From Bacteroides sp. 214 (GTDB taxonomy: Bacteria; Bacteroidota; Bacteroidia; Bacteroidales; Bacteroidaceae), in NCBI RefSeq assembly GCF_010501015.1, contig NZ_QVML01000003.1, positions 1 through 64,000 on the forward strand: a stretch of DNA of 64,000 nt, read 5' to 3'. How positions within the stretch are numbered: position 1 is the first letter of the stretch; each line of letters starts with the position of its first letter. Positions 52,998 to 61,073 of the stretch are shown here, one piece after another. Under the pieces are notes generated by a model. It was not told where the DNA came from and made no database searches. It saw only the letters and a list, made by a program, of their open reading frames with translations. The translations under genes and the position numbers were made by a program.

Positions 52998-53069
52998 CCA
53001 TAGTTTCATGCTCTGTGCGCCTATGGATGACGGAGCATCAACCATAGGCACACGATCACTCGTCCATAG
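52998..53069. repeat. Array H: CCATAG / CTATGG at about 22 bp
   Basis: CCATAG at 52998, inverted CTATGG at 53021, CCATAG at 53042 and 53064. Centre-to-centre steps are 23, 21 and 22 bp. An inverted pair CTGACTG / CAGTCAG precedes it (52967-52997). Located between convergent gene ends, 40 bp from the GH43/GH28 stop. Confidence 0.55.
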
Positions 53070-53107
53070 TGTGAATTAATTCCGCCAATGCATTATCAAG
53101 TTGTTTC

Positions 53108-55990
53108 TTAATAAACGTCCAAACTTACCCTCTCCTTGCTGTTTTCAGGAGTATCGGGCAGCGCTTTGTTATTCACAGTTGCATTCTTAAATCGAATATT
53201 TTCAGTACAAAACAAATAATAGCTATGCAGCGCCTTCGCTACCGAGAAGTTTTTAATTTCAATGTCGCGGATAGGTTTTTCTTCGTACCCATCAATGAAA
53301 ATAGCATAATTATCGGCAGTACCGGCTTTTACATTACGGATAAAGAAATCTTCGTACAGTGCCACGAAACCTCCTCCTCTAAAACCAAAATAGTTGGTCT
53401 CGAACCTCAAAATAGCTCCTTTGGCACGCTCAATATCGATGTTACTGACGTGTATATTCCGAATATAGCCTCCACGATCTCGATTTGACTTGAAATATAG
53501 TGCATTCTTCACCGTTCCAATGCGGATATTGTCCATATAGACATTCTCTACACCACCCGACATCTCACTACCGATGCACAATCCGTTGCACTCCGAGTGG
53601 AAAAGGCAGTTACGGATGACAATGTTTCGCGATGGACGACCTACACTTCTTCCATCCGCATCACGTCCAGCTTTGATAGCTACCGCGTCATCTCCTGTAC
53701 GGAAGATGCAATTCTCTATCAGTACGTTGGACGTAGACTCCGGGTCGCAACCGTCATTGTTTGGATAGTGTGTGTCAATGGTAACGCCACGCACAATGAC
53801 GTTATCGCAATACACAGGGTGAATTGTCCAGAACGGAGAGTTTTTAACCAACACATCTTCCACCAATATTCTGGAGCAACCCAAAAATTGAATGCAAGAG
53901 GGGCGTAACTTGGTACCCTCAGCAAATACCCGCTCATAAAGTGGGATTACCTTTTCGCCCATATCGCGCAAACGGTCGCGCCAAGGGGCTTCAATCTCTG
54001 CCCAAGGTGCAAACTCCAATCCTCCTTGCGCATCGATAGTACCTTTTCCGGTAATGGCAATGTTATCGGCATGGTATGCATAAATCATTGGAGAGTAAGA
54101 GTAGAGTTCGGTACCCTCCCAACGAGTTTGCACCACCGGCAAGAAATCGGTAGCTTTACCACTGAAAAGGAGGTATGCACCCTCTTCCAGATGCAGATTT
54201 ACATTACTTTTCAGCACCAAATTACCTTTCAGAAAGTACGTTCCTTTTTCTACTACTACCCTACCGCCTCCTAATAAGGAACAAGAGTCTATCGCTTGTT
54301 GAATCTTTTTTCTTGGTAACTGACTATCCTCGCTGTTTGTAGTGGGGCAAGTTACCCGGATATCCCGATTGGCAAATGAAGTACGGGCAATACCTGCAAT
54401 AATTTTCTCGGCAGGGTCGTTTGTATCCGCTTGCGGACCGTCATGTTTGTACTTAAACCATTGAAATGAAGTTGCGCCTGCTTCTTTTTGTGTGTTGTAG
54501 CTATATAATCCTATGCGCGCTCCTTTCCAGTGCCCAAACTTAATAAAGAATGGTTCTCCGCAAGAGGTAAAATGAATATTATCTTCACTGTAGAAATATT
54601 GAAACGCCTCTCTATCCATATCGATAGCTACGCGAAGATAGGCAATTTCATCGGCTATTTCGGCAATGGTTGTCTCCGTAGTATCATTCGAAAAATAGAG
54701 TAGTTTCTTTCCTTTTTCCATTTTCACGCCCAACACCCGGCTCTCTTTCGCAAAACAAGCCAATCCGCAACGCTGCCCCTCGGCTATCTCCGAAAAATTC
54801 ATGGCAACAGTTGCTTCACTCTTATATCCCACTATTTTCTGTGTTAGTGTATTGCGCGCCAAGCGGAAATAGGGTGCTTTCAGTGCTTTCAGAGTTAACA
54901 TGCCACCGGGTGTGGAAAGCGACCACGCTCTATCTACCGGATTATGATTCCATTGCCATTGCAGCGACAGTGTTTCTGATGTAAAGTCATCATCGGTTTG
55001 CGGGGCAAATACTTCGGTACTTTTTATTGGTTTCTTCCAGACAGACACGGGTTCTCCAATTCCATTCCGGTCGAGGTCAACACCTATTACCGGCCAATCG
55101 TCGTGCCAATACATGGGTTGCAGATGCACCACCCGCCCCAAAGATCCGGCATGTTGAAAATGGTAAAAGAACCATTGTCCATCGGGAGTATCGACAATAG
55201 CTCCTTGATGTGGGCCATTGACGTGTGTACTACCTGTTTCCAGCACTATTTTCTTCTCATAAGGACCATAAATGTTTTTAGAACGTAACACGCTTTGCCA
55301 ACCTACCTCAACCCCACCCTCGGGGATTGACATATAGTAGTAACCGTTTCTTTTATGTATTTTAGTGCCCTCGGCTACGGGGCCTGTGTATATAGTAACC
55401 CCATCGTCGAGCAAGCGCGTACCATCCGCACTCATTTTATGCAGAATAATAGGTCCTGCGCCATGCTTGCTTCGTCCCAGATAGGCTGTTCCATCCTCAT
55501 CCCAGAAAGGACACGGATCTTCCCACTTCTCTACGGCATGTACCAAATGAAGCGGACTCCAGGGACCTGCCGGATTTTCGGCGGTAGACATAAACAGTCC
55601 CTCGTGAGGCGTACAGAAAAAGACCCAGAATTTATTGTCGTGATACCGTATGGCAGGCGCCCACGAACCACCCGCATAGCGCTTATTCTCTTCCCAAGCC
55701 GGGAAGTCAAAGCGATTGTAAATTTGCGAAATCAGCTTCCAGTTAACCATATCGGCAGATTCCAACACCTGCATTCCCATGAAGTGAAAATCGGAAGCAA
55801 CCATGTAGTATTTATTGCCTACACGAATTACATCAGGGTCGGAATAATCGGCATTGAGAATGGGGTTAACGTAAGTGCCGTTCCCTTGGTCGCCCCACTT
55901 GCCGGGGGTACCTTGAGCAGTAGATAATGAGATAATGCAAAAGCACAAAATAGCAGTTAGCGTAAGCTGCTTTACTAAAATGTTTTTCAT
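53108..55990 (-). CDS. Two-domain glycoside hydrolase: GH43-like plus GH28-like
   Basis: 960 residues. Signal peptide 1-25. Residues about 30-330: a GH43 five-bladed propeller (NPILNADYSDPDVIRVGNKY with the catalytic-base Asp; WAPAIRYHD; TEGTKIHKRNGYYYMSI type motif as AEGTKIHKRNGYYYM). About 335-535: a beta-sandwich as in GH43 C-termini. About 550-950: a GH28 beta-helix (GGGRVVVEKGTYFLKGN, NNDGCDPES, TGDDAVAIKAG, YFKSNRDRGG). In GH28 the third site usually reads GHG; here it is GLCIGSE. Fits a periplasmic or surface pectin-side-chain enzyme. There is no SusC/SusD pair or regulator beside it, and it follows a RhuM gene by only 7 bp. Confidence 0.9.
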   Translation of the reverse strand: MKNILVKQLTLTAILCFCIISLSTAQGTPGKWGDQGNGTYVNPILNADYSDPDVIRVGNKYYMVASDFHFMGMQVLESADMVNWKLISQIYNRFDFPAWEENKRYAGGSWAPAIRYHDNKFWVFFCTPHEGLFMSTAENPAGPWSPLHLVHAVEKWEDPCPFWDEDGTAYLGRSKHGAGPIILHKMSADGTRLLDDGVTIYTGPVAEGTKIHKRNGYYYMSIPEGGVEVGWQSVLRSKNIYGPYEKKIVLETGSTHVNGPHQGAIVDTPDGQWFFYHFQHAGSLGRVVHLQPMYWHDDWPVIGVDLDRNGIGEPVSVWKKPIKSTEVFAPQTDDDFTSETLSLQWQWNHNPVDRAWSLSTPGGMLTLKALKAPYFRLARNTLTQKIVGYKSEATVAMNFSEIAEGQRCGLACFAKESRVLGVKMEKGKKLLYFSNDTTETTIAEIADEIAYLRVAIDMDREAFQYFYSEDNIHFTSCGEPFFIKFGHWKGARIGLYSYNTQKEAGATSFQWFKYKHDGPQADTNDPAEKIIAGIARTSFANRDIRVTCPTTNSEDSQLPRKKIQQAIDSCSLLGGGRVVVEKGTYFLKGNLVLKSNVNLHLEEGAYLLFSGKATDFLPVVQTRWEGTELYSYSPMIYAYHADNIAITGKGTIDAQGGLEFAPWAEIEAPWRDRLRDMGEKVIPLYERVFAEGTKLRPSCIQFLGCSRILVEDVLVKNSPFWTIHPVYCDNVIVRGVTIDTHYPNNDGCDPESTSNVLIENCIFRTGDDAVAIKAGRDADGRSVGRPSRNIVIRNCLFHSECNGLCIGSEMSGGVENVYMDNIRIGTVKNALYFKSNRDRGGYIRNIHVSNIDIERAKGAILRFETNYFGFRGGGFVALYEDFFIRNVKAGTADNYAIFIDGYEEKPIRDIEIKNFSVAKALHSYYLFCTENIRFKNATVNNKALPDTPENSKERVSLDVY

Positions 55991-55997
55991 ACGGTGT

Positions 55998-57008
55998 TTA
56001 TTTAGTGTTTTTATCTGTCAACTTCTTAATTTCCTTATCAAAATCGGAAACTATCTTCTGTGTCCGGTTGAATTCGTCATATTCTATTATTGCTTTTTTG
56101 TCGGCTTGTAGTTTCGATATTTTACCTTTTCCATCAAGTACTTTATACTCATTAAACGATAGGAATTTGCCTACACTCTCGGCAAATTGTTTCATAGTAA
56201 ACGCATTTTGGCGTTCTATTAAGCCTTCAATATAATCGAAATAGCTTGTAACAGTTCGTTCCAATTGTCTAATCTCATTTTCGGGCAGGTAGTTCTTAGC
56301 AGTCGTTACATCCGACTTTAGTATTCTTCCTTCGGGAGAATTTTTCCAGGTTTTTAATCCCATGTGTTCTTTACTGCGATTGGCTCTGGTATAAATAATT
56401 TCTGCTGCTGTTTGTCCTGTAATAGCATAATGAAATTTGTTTTGCACCATTGCGTAAAATTCTTTTGTAATGTCGGCATTCCTGTCATAATCAATGCTGC
56501 ACTCCGCAAAAATATCGGTTATCTGCTGCCAAATACGTCGTTCGCTTGCTCTAATAGAACGAACACGCTCTAATAACTCCCGAAAATAATCTTTCCCAAA
56601 AGTAGTTTTGCCTTGTTTCAAACGTTCATCATCGAGGACAAAGCCTTTTGTGATAAATTCTTTCAGCGTATTCGTTGCCCAAATACGAAACTGTGTAGCT
56701 CGCTTGGAGTTAACCCGATAACCAACTGCGATAATCATATCCAGATTATAGAAATCGATAATTTCATTCACCTCGCCTCTGAAGCCACGATTTACGACTG
56801 TTTCCATTTTGGAAATAGTCACTTCTTCAAAAAGTTCGCCTTCTTCAAAAATATTTTTTATATGCTTACTAATTGCAGGAACTCCTACATCAAAGAGTTC
56901 GGACATCGCTTTTTGAGTAAGCCAAAGTGTTTCGTCTTTTACCACCACATTTACTTTTATATCTTCTTGTGGTGTAGTATAAAGTAAAAATTGAAGTTGT
57001 TTATTCAT
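55998..57008 (-). CDS. RhuM-family protein
   Basis: 336 residues matching the RhuM (virulence protein RhuM) family: N-terminal VVVKDETLWLTQKAMSELF, then NLDMIIAVGYRVNSKRATQFRIWA near 95, LLERVRSIRASERRIWQQI near 150, and NKFHYAITGQTAAEII near 195. Its molecular function is not established. Family members often lie in genomic islands and next to restriction or toxin-antitoxin genes; this copy has no such partner. It ends 7 bp before the start of the GH43/GH28 gene, so the two are probably co-transcribed, an odd pairing. Repeat K lies 50-170 bp upstream. Confidence 0.88.
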   Translation of the reverse strand: MNKQLQFLLYTTPQEDIKVNVVVKDETLWLTQKAMSELFDVGVPAISKHIKNIFEEGELFEEVTISKMETVVNRGFRGEVNEIIDFYNLDMIIAVGYRVNSKRATQFRIWATNTLKEFITKGFVLDDERLKQGKTTFGKDYFRELLERVRSIRASERRIWQQITDIFAECSIDYDRNADITKEFYAMVQNKFHYAITGQTAAEIIYTRANRSKEHMGLKTWKNSPEGRILKSDVTTAKNYLPENEIRQLERTVTSYFDYIEGLIERQNAFTMKQFAESVGKFLSFNEYKVLDGKGKISKLQADKKAIIEYDEFNRTQKIVSDFDKEIKKLTDKNTK

Positions 57009-57057
57009 TGGTTGCTTCCTCTCTTTTTTCGCTTTATATTCTCCTCTAACTGTTTCT

Positions 57058-57178
57058 TCTCAATATTTATAAATTGTTGATGCATTTTGAGGCTAATACT
57101 AATTTAGAAACTGGTTTTGAATTAATTCGTTCGCAATTTAGTGATATGTTTTGAATACTCAATCACTTTTAATGGTTT
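57058..57178. repeat. Dispersed repeat K, copy 2
   Basis: Counterpart of 5392-5507 with small indels. It lies 50 bp upstream of the RhuM start, on the same side as copy 1 relative to its minus-strand gene. Confidence 0.65.
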
Positions 57179-57245
57179 CTTACTACATGAGGTAACATTA
57201 TCACACAAATACAAAACCAAACGCGTTATAGAACCTTAATACGAA

Positions 57246-57277
57246 TTTGGAACTATCACCGAAAAACCTTATCTTTA
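57246..57277 (+). promoter_or_regulatory. Promoter of the candidate small RNA at 57283
   Basis: TTTG (57246-57249), 20-nt spacer, TATCTTTA (57270-57277; consensus TAnnTTTG, last base A). Spacing is ideal for the Bacteroidota housekeeping sigma factor. Confidence 0.6.
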
Positions 57278-57282
57278 GTATA

Positions 57283-57349
57283 CAAAGATATACGGAAAGT
57301 ATATACAGATAGAGGCGGGAAACCAGGTGTTTTTCGCCTCTGTTTTTTT
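57283..57349 (+). ncRNA. Candidate small RNA of about 67 nt with two hairpins
   Basis: Lies between the promoter at 57246-57277 and an intrinsic terminator. Hairpin 1: ATATAC / GTATAT with loop GGAAA (57288-57304). Hairpin 2: AGAGGCG / CGCCTCT (57311-57317, 57335-57341) with extra pairs inside, followed by GTTTTTTT. No reading frame of note. Start and end are predicted from motifs alone. Target unknown. It is unrelated to the flanking genes, which point away from it on one side and start 460 bp later on the other. Confidence 0.5.
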
Positions 57350-57365
57350 AGTTTTTTCTACTCCC

Positions 57366-57463
57366 GTGTTTAACACGACTTACTTCCGTGGTAACCACTA
57401 ACACATGCCGTGTTAACCACTCTTACCCTTCGTGGTTAACACGAAGACAAAAGTGGTAACCAC
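57366..57463. repeat. Array G: 11-bp palindrome GTGKTWAMCAC five times at 22 bp
   Basis: GTGTTTAACAC at 57366, GTGGTAACCAC at 57388, GTGTTAACCAC at 57410, GTGGTTAACAC at 57432 and GTGGTAACCAC at 57453. Steps are 22, 22, 22 and 21 bp. Palindrome and filler are each 11 bp, so the palindromes face one side of the helix. Fillers are unrelated to one another. Confidence 0.8.
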
Positions 57464-57636
57464 GGAACCAAAAACAGTGCAAAAAAGTAATCCGACTTAA
57501 TAGAACCGGATTTTTGCGATATGGGCAAACCAAATGACTCTTTTTTATAGAAAACAGAGAAGTTAATAGTATATAAATAAACCGTGATAGAACATACCTG
57601 CAAGTAGTTATAATTTTATACAGATAGGTAGTAAAT

Positions 57637-57665
57637 GAGATTCCTCACTACTCGCCTGGAATGAC
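57637..57665. repeat. Short dispersed repeat of the GAGATTCCTCACTAC...GGAATGAC type
   Basis: The 29-bp stretch reads like the end of a palindromic repeat that is very common between bacterial genes (from memory, translated in other genomes as CHSERSEES-like peptides). Only one copy is in this window, so the call rests on recollection. Confidence 0.35.
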
Positions 57666-57813
57666 CCAAGACATTTACCATTTAAATTGGTTCGAAAACA
57701 CAAAGCAGTCATTAACATGTGTGAGGCGAGTCCTTTGAGTTCTGCCTTATTTTTTATAACTTGCCGAAGTTTATCAATGAACTTGGTTAAATTCAAAACA
57801 ATTGTCTACGGAT

Positions 57814-58584
57814 ATGAACAAATTACTCATCACATTTATTCTCATCGGCTCTCTCCTTTTCGGAGGGATTTCTACCTCACTGGCCAACAAGCCTAAAAGA
57901 ATAATGATTATAAATGGAACTTTCTACTATGAAATACCGTCGGAAATTGAAAATATAAAAGGAGTATCTGACAGAAAACTCTTCATGCTATCAACGTCCA
58001 ATGGCACACGAGCAATAGGCATACAATGTCCTTCCGTTATTTTATCGAACGAGGTGCTACAGCGGTCTATCCCTATTGACGAAGTACCCGAAGGAGAAGA
58101 ATTGCTACGCCGTTACCATGAAGCCATAGCGAATTTTAAAGATATAAAATCAGCTACAGAGTCAAAACCACTGATAAATGTGGGCGACACATTTCCTATG
58201 TTCACAGCAGTAGATATTCATGGCAAAACATGGACTAATGCTGACGTAAAGGGTAAAGTTATGGCGCTAAATCTTTGGTTTACGGGATGTGGACCTTGTC
58301 GTACGGAAATGCCCGAACTATCGGAATGGAAAAATGAAATGCCCGATGTAATGTTCTTCTCATCAACTTACGAAACGCCCGAAGTAGCCCGCCAAGTATT
58401 GGATAAAGTAACCTTCAACTGGATTCCTTTGGTAAACGACATTCAGTTTAAGGAACTCATTGGAACCAAGGGTTACCCTCTTACCATAGTGGTGAACAAG
58501 AAAGGTCGTATTGTAGCCTTTGAATATGGTACCTCGCCCGAGAAACGTGCGAAACTGAAAGAAGCAATTCAATCTTTAAGGTAA
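57814..58584 (+). CDS. TlpA-like thioredoxin-fold oxidoreductase
   Basis: 256 residues from ATG 57814 (a TTG four codons earlier is rejected). Signal peptide about 1-25. An N-terminal region of about 95 residues precedes the thioredoxin fold, which starts near VGDTFPMFTAVDIHGKTW. The redox site is GCGPCRTEMPEL near residue 155 and the cis-Pro is in GTKGYPLTIVVNKKG. It is an exported TlpA/ResA-type thiol-disulfide protein, likely reducing disulfides in the periplasm. Single gene, followed within 11 nt by repeat J. Confidence 0.88.
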   Translation: MNKLLITFILIGSLLFGGISTSLANKPKRIMIINGTFYYEIPSEIENIKGVSDRKLFMLSTSNGTRAIGIQCPSVILSNEVLQRSIPIDEVPEGEELLRRYHEAIANFKDIKSATESKPLINVGDTFPMFTAVDIHGKTWTNADVKGKVMALNLWFTGCGPCRTEMPELSEWKNEMPDVMFFSSTYETPEVARQVLDKVTFNWIPLVNDIQFKELIGTKGYPLTIVVNKKGRIVAFEYGTSPEKRAKLKEAIQSLR

Positions 58585-58594
58585 AAGTCTAAAA

Positions 58595-58672
58595 GCAGCG
58601 TAAATTCAGCCTTGATCTTTTCTTTTTTACTACCTTTTTTCTTTTGCATCAAGGCAAAAGAAGAAAGTAGAA
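58595..58672. repeat. Dispersed repeat J, copy 2
   Basis: 78 bp, same length and orientation as 5853-5930, differing at a minority of positions (for example TATC/TACC and GTATCAAGA/GCATCAAGG). It fills the gap between the TlpA-like gene and the folA promoter. Confidence 0.7.
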
Positions 58673-58683
58673 GCCCCAAAAAC

Positions 58684-58714
58684 ATTGTCGTCTGAGAAAA
58701 AACCGTTAGTTTTG
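58684..58714 (+). promoter_or_regulatory. folA-msbA promoter
   Basis: ATTG (58684-58687), 19-nt spacer, TAGTTTTG (58707-58714). Good match to the Bacteroidota consensus. Predicted start near 58720, 16 nt before folA. Confidence 0.6.
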
Positions 58715-58735
58715 CTAAAATTATTTGATAAATAG

Positions 58736-59221
58736 ATGAGCATAGCAATCATTGTAGCAGCCTCCGAGAACAACGTCATTGGCTCGGACAATCAAATGCC
58801 TTGGCGACTATCCAACGATTTGAAGCGATTTAAAGAGCTTACCATGGGCGGTGCCGTTATTATGGGGCGCAAAACATACGACTCGATAGGTAGGCCATTG
58901 CCGGGACGGAAGAACATTGTACTGACAAATTCAAACAGCTTCGCCCCTGCCGATGTAACCGTGGTTCACTCCGTAGAAGAAGCACTAAGAGAAGCGGCCA
59001 CCGCCGAAAAAGTGTTTGTGATGGGAGGGGGCGAAATCTACCGCCTGTTTTGGTCGGTAGCCAGTAAAATCTATTTTACACGGGTACACGCACACTTGGA
59101 AGGCGACACATACATCCCTGCAATAACAAAAGAAGAATGGCAACAGGAAAGCAATGAAAGTTTTCCTGCCGACGAAAAAAACAGCTACCCATATAGCTAC
59201 GAAACATATCATAGAAAATAA
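58736..59221 (+). CDS. folA: Dihydrofolate reductase
   Basis: 161 residues, standard for bacterial DHFR. NADPH-dependent reduction of dihydrofolate. IIVAASENNVIGSDNQMPW at the N-terminus, LSNDLKRFKELT with the substrate-site Asp near residue 29, GRKTYDSIGRPLPGR near 45, and VMGGGEIYRLF near 97. All active-site features seen. It is 16 bp upstream of the ABC exporter, probably one transcript. Confidence 0.97.
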   Translation: MSIAIIVAASENNVIGSDNQMPWRLSNDLKRFKELTMGGAVIMGRKTYDSIGRPLPGRKNIVLTNSNSFAPADVTVVHSVEEALREAATAEKVFVMGGGEIYRLFWSVASKIYFTRVHAHLEGDTYIPAITKEEWQQESNESFPADEKNSYPYSYETYHRK

Positions 59222-59237
59222 AACAGAGAGACACCAT

Positions 59238-61073
59238 ATGAAAGATTTTTTAGAGTTGGTTCGGCAGTTTATCATGCCGTATAAGAAATTCCTTTTTGGC
59301 GCACTGTCGCTCAACATTGTTTCGGCATTATTGAACGTATTCTCTTTCCTTGCTTTACTACCTATCCTCAACATCCTGTTTCAAACAGATAAGACCGAAC
59401 AAACCTTTGAGTTTATGCCTTGGCAACTCGACGGTATCAAGGATATTGCCATGAATAATTTCAATTATTACGTTACAGGACTTATAGACACACATGGCGC
59501 TATTACTGCACTGATTTTCATAGGGGTGGGTTTCATACTGCTCACATTCTTCAAAACAGCCAGTTACTTCGCCTCCTCGGCTATCATTGTGCCACTACGC
59601 ACGGGTATTGTGAAAGATATACGTACTACGCTTTACAATAAAATTATCAGTCTGCCCCTGTCGTTTTTCTCCGAAGAACGCAAAGGAGATATTATTGCCC
59701 GTATGAGTGGCGACGTAAACGAGGTAGAAACCTCTATTGCCTCCTCGCTCGATGTACTGATAAAGAACTCCATCTTTATTGTAATTTACTTTACCACATT
59801 GATTGTTACCAGCTGGGAACTTACCCTCTTTACCGTATTGGTAGTGCCCGGATTGGGTTGGGCAATGGGTATCATCGGCAAGAAGCTGAAACGCAAATCG
59901 CTTGCGGCACAAGAAAAGTGGAGCGAAACTATGACGCAGGTTGAAGAAACCCTGGGCGGACTACGTATCATCAAAGCTTTCATTGCCGAGAAGAAGATGG
60001 AAGCACGCTTTGACAAATGCACCGAAGACTATAGAAGAGCCGTAGGTAAAGTTTCTATGCGCCAGGCAGCGGCACATCCGGTAAGTGAGTTCTTGGGAAC
60101 AGTTCTCATCATCATTGTACTGTGGTTTGGTGGCTACCTTATTCTCAACTCAAGCTCGGTTATCGATGCTTCGATGTTTATCTTCTACCTGGTTATTCTG
60201 TACAGCGTGCTCAATCCGTTGAAAGAACTATCGAAAGCAAGCTACAACATACCCAAAGGAATGGCATCTATGGAGCGTATCAACAAAATACTGAAAGCGG
60301 AAAATAAGATAGAGCAGGCAGAAAAGCCCATTCCGCTTACCGATTTCAAGGAGAAGATAGAATTTAAGAACATCACCTTCAGCTACGACGACAAGCGCAT
60401 GGTACTGCAAAACATTAACATAGCGGTAAAGAAGGGAATGACTGTGGCGTTGGTAGGACAGTCGGGCTCGGGTAAATCTACACTGGTCGATTTACTTCCT
60501 CGCTACCACGATGTGCAGCAAGGTGCCATTTTGATTGACGGCATCGATATTAGAGACGTAAAGACGCAGGAACTTCGCGGCCTGATGGGTAATGTAAATC
60601 AGGAAGCGATACTTTTCAACGATACCTTCTTCAACAACATAGCCTTTGGCGTAGAAACGGCTACCATGGAACAAGTGATGGAGGCTGCCAAGATTGCCAA
60701 TGCACACGATTTCATCATGGAAACCGAATTGGGCTACGAAACCAATGTAGGCGATAGAGGTTGTAAACTTTCGGGTGGACAACGCCAACGCATCAGCATT
60801 GCGCGTGCCATCCTGAAAAATCCGCCTATCCTTATTCTTGATGAAGCGACTTCGGCACTCGACACCGAATCCGAACGCCTGGTACAAGAGGCTTTGGAGC
60901 GGCTAATGAAAACACGCACCACCATTGCTATAGCGCACCGTCTTTCTACTATTAAAAATGCGGACGAAATCTGCGTGATGCACGAAGGACGTATTGTGGA
61001 GCGCGGACGGCACGAAGAGTTGTTGCTGTTGGGCGGCTACTACAAGAAGCTAAATGATATGCAAAGTCTTTAG
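59238..61073 (+). CDS. MsbA-type ABC exporter (fused permease and ATPase)
   Basis: 611 residues from ATG 59238; an in-frame extension back into folA (59154) is ignored. Six-helix ABC transmembrane domain (about 15-330), then the nucleotide-binding domain: Walker A VGQSGSGKST near 412, Q-loop NVNQEAILF, signature LSGGQRQRIS near 515, Walker B LILDEATSALD near 537, and switch His in IAIAHRLSTI. It acts as a homodimer in the inner membrane. MsbA, which flips lipid A core, is the closest familiar member, but substrate cannot be told from sequence. The stop overlaps the convergent RNase H gene by 4 nt. Confidence 0.9.
   Translation: MKDFLELVRQFIMPYKKFLFGALSLNIVSALLNVFSFLALLPILNILFQTDKTEQTFEFMPWQLDGIKDIAMNNFNYYVTGLIDTHGAITALIFIGVGFILLTFFKTASYFASSAIIVPLRTGIVKDIRTTLYNKIISLPLSFFSEERKGDIIARMSGDVNEVETSIASSLDVLIKNSIFIVIYFTTLIVTSWELTLFTVLVVPGLGWAMGIIGKKLKRKSLAAQEKWSETMTQVEETLGGLRIIKAFIAEKKMEARFDKCTEDYRRAVGKVSMRQAAAHPVSEFLGTVLIIIVLWFGGYLILNSSSVIDASMFIFYLVILYSVLNPLKELSKASYNIPKGMASMERINKILKAENKIEQAEKPIPLTDFKEKIEFKNITFSYDDKRMVLQNINIAVKKGMTVALVGQSGSGKSTLVDLLPRYHDVQQGAILIDGIDIRDVKTQELRGLMGNVNQEAILFNDTFFNNIAFGVETATMEQVMEAAKIANAHDFIMETELGYETNVGDRGCKLSGGQRQRISIARAILKNPPILILDEATSALDTESERLVQEALERLMKTRTTIAIAHRLSTIKNADEICVMHEGRIVERGRHEELLLLGGYYKKLNDMQSL

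Larger units (their letters stand above)
57009..57813. other. Long intergenic region with repeat K, a candidate small RNA and array G
   Basis: 805 bp between divergent genes. 57058-57178: repeat K copy 2. 57179-57245: nothing definite. 57246-57349: promoter plus terminator of a candidate small RNA. 57366-57463: array G. 57490-57513: small hairpin AATCCG / CGGATT followed by TTT, possibly a weak terminator. 57637-57665: a short common repeat. The rest shows nothing I can name. Confidence 0.65.

Noticed and set aside
57608..57796. Minus-strand frame of 62 codons before the TlpA-like gene
   Set aside because: It overlaps a common short dispersed repeat and the TlpA leader and has no recognisable features.
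57009..57813. tRNA or other structured classical RNA genes in the longest spacer
   Set aside because: No cloverleaf, T-loop motif or CCA end was found in this or any other spacer by eye.
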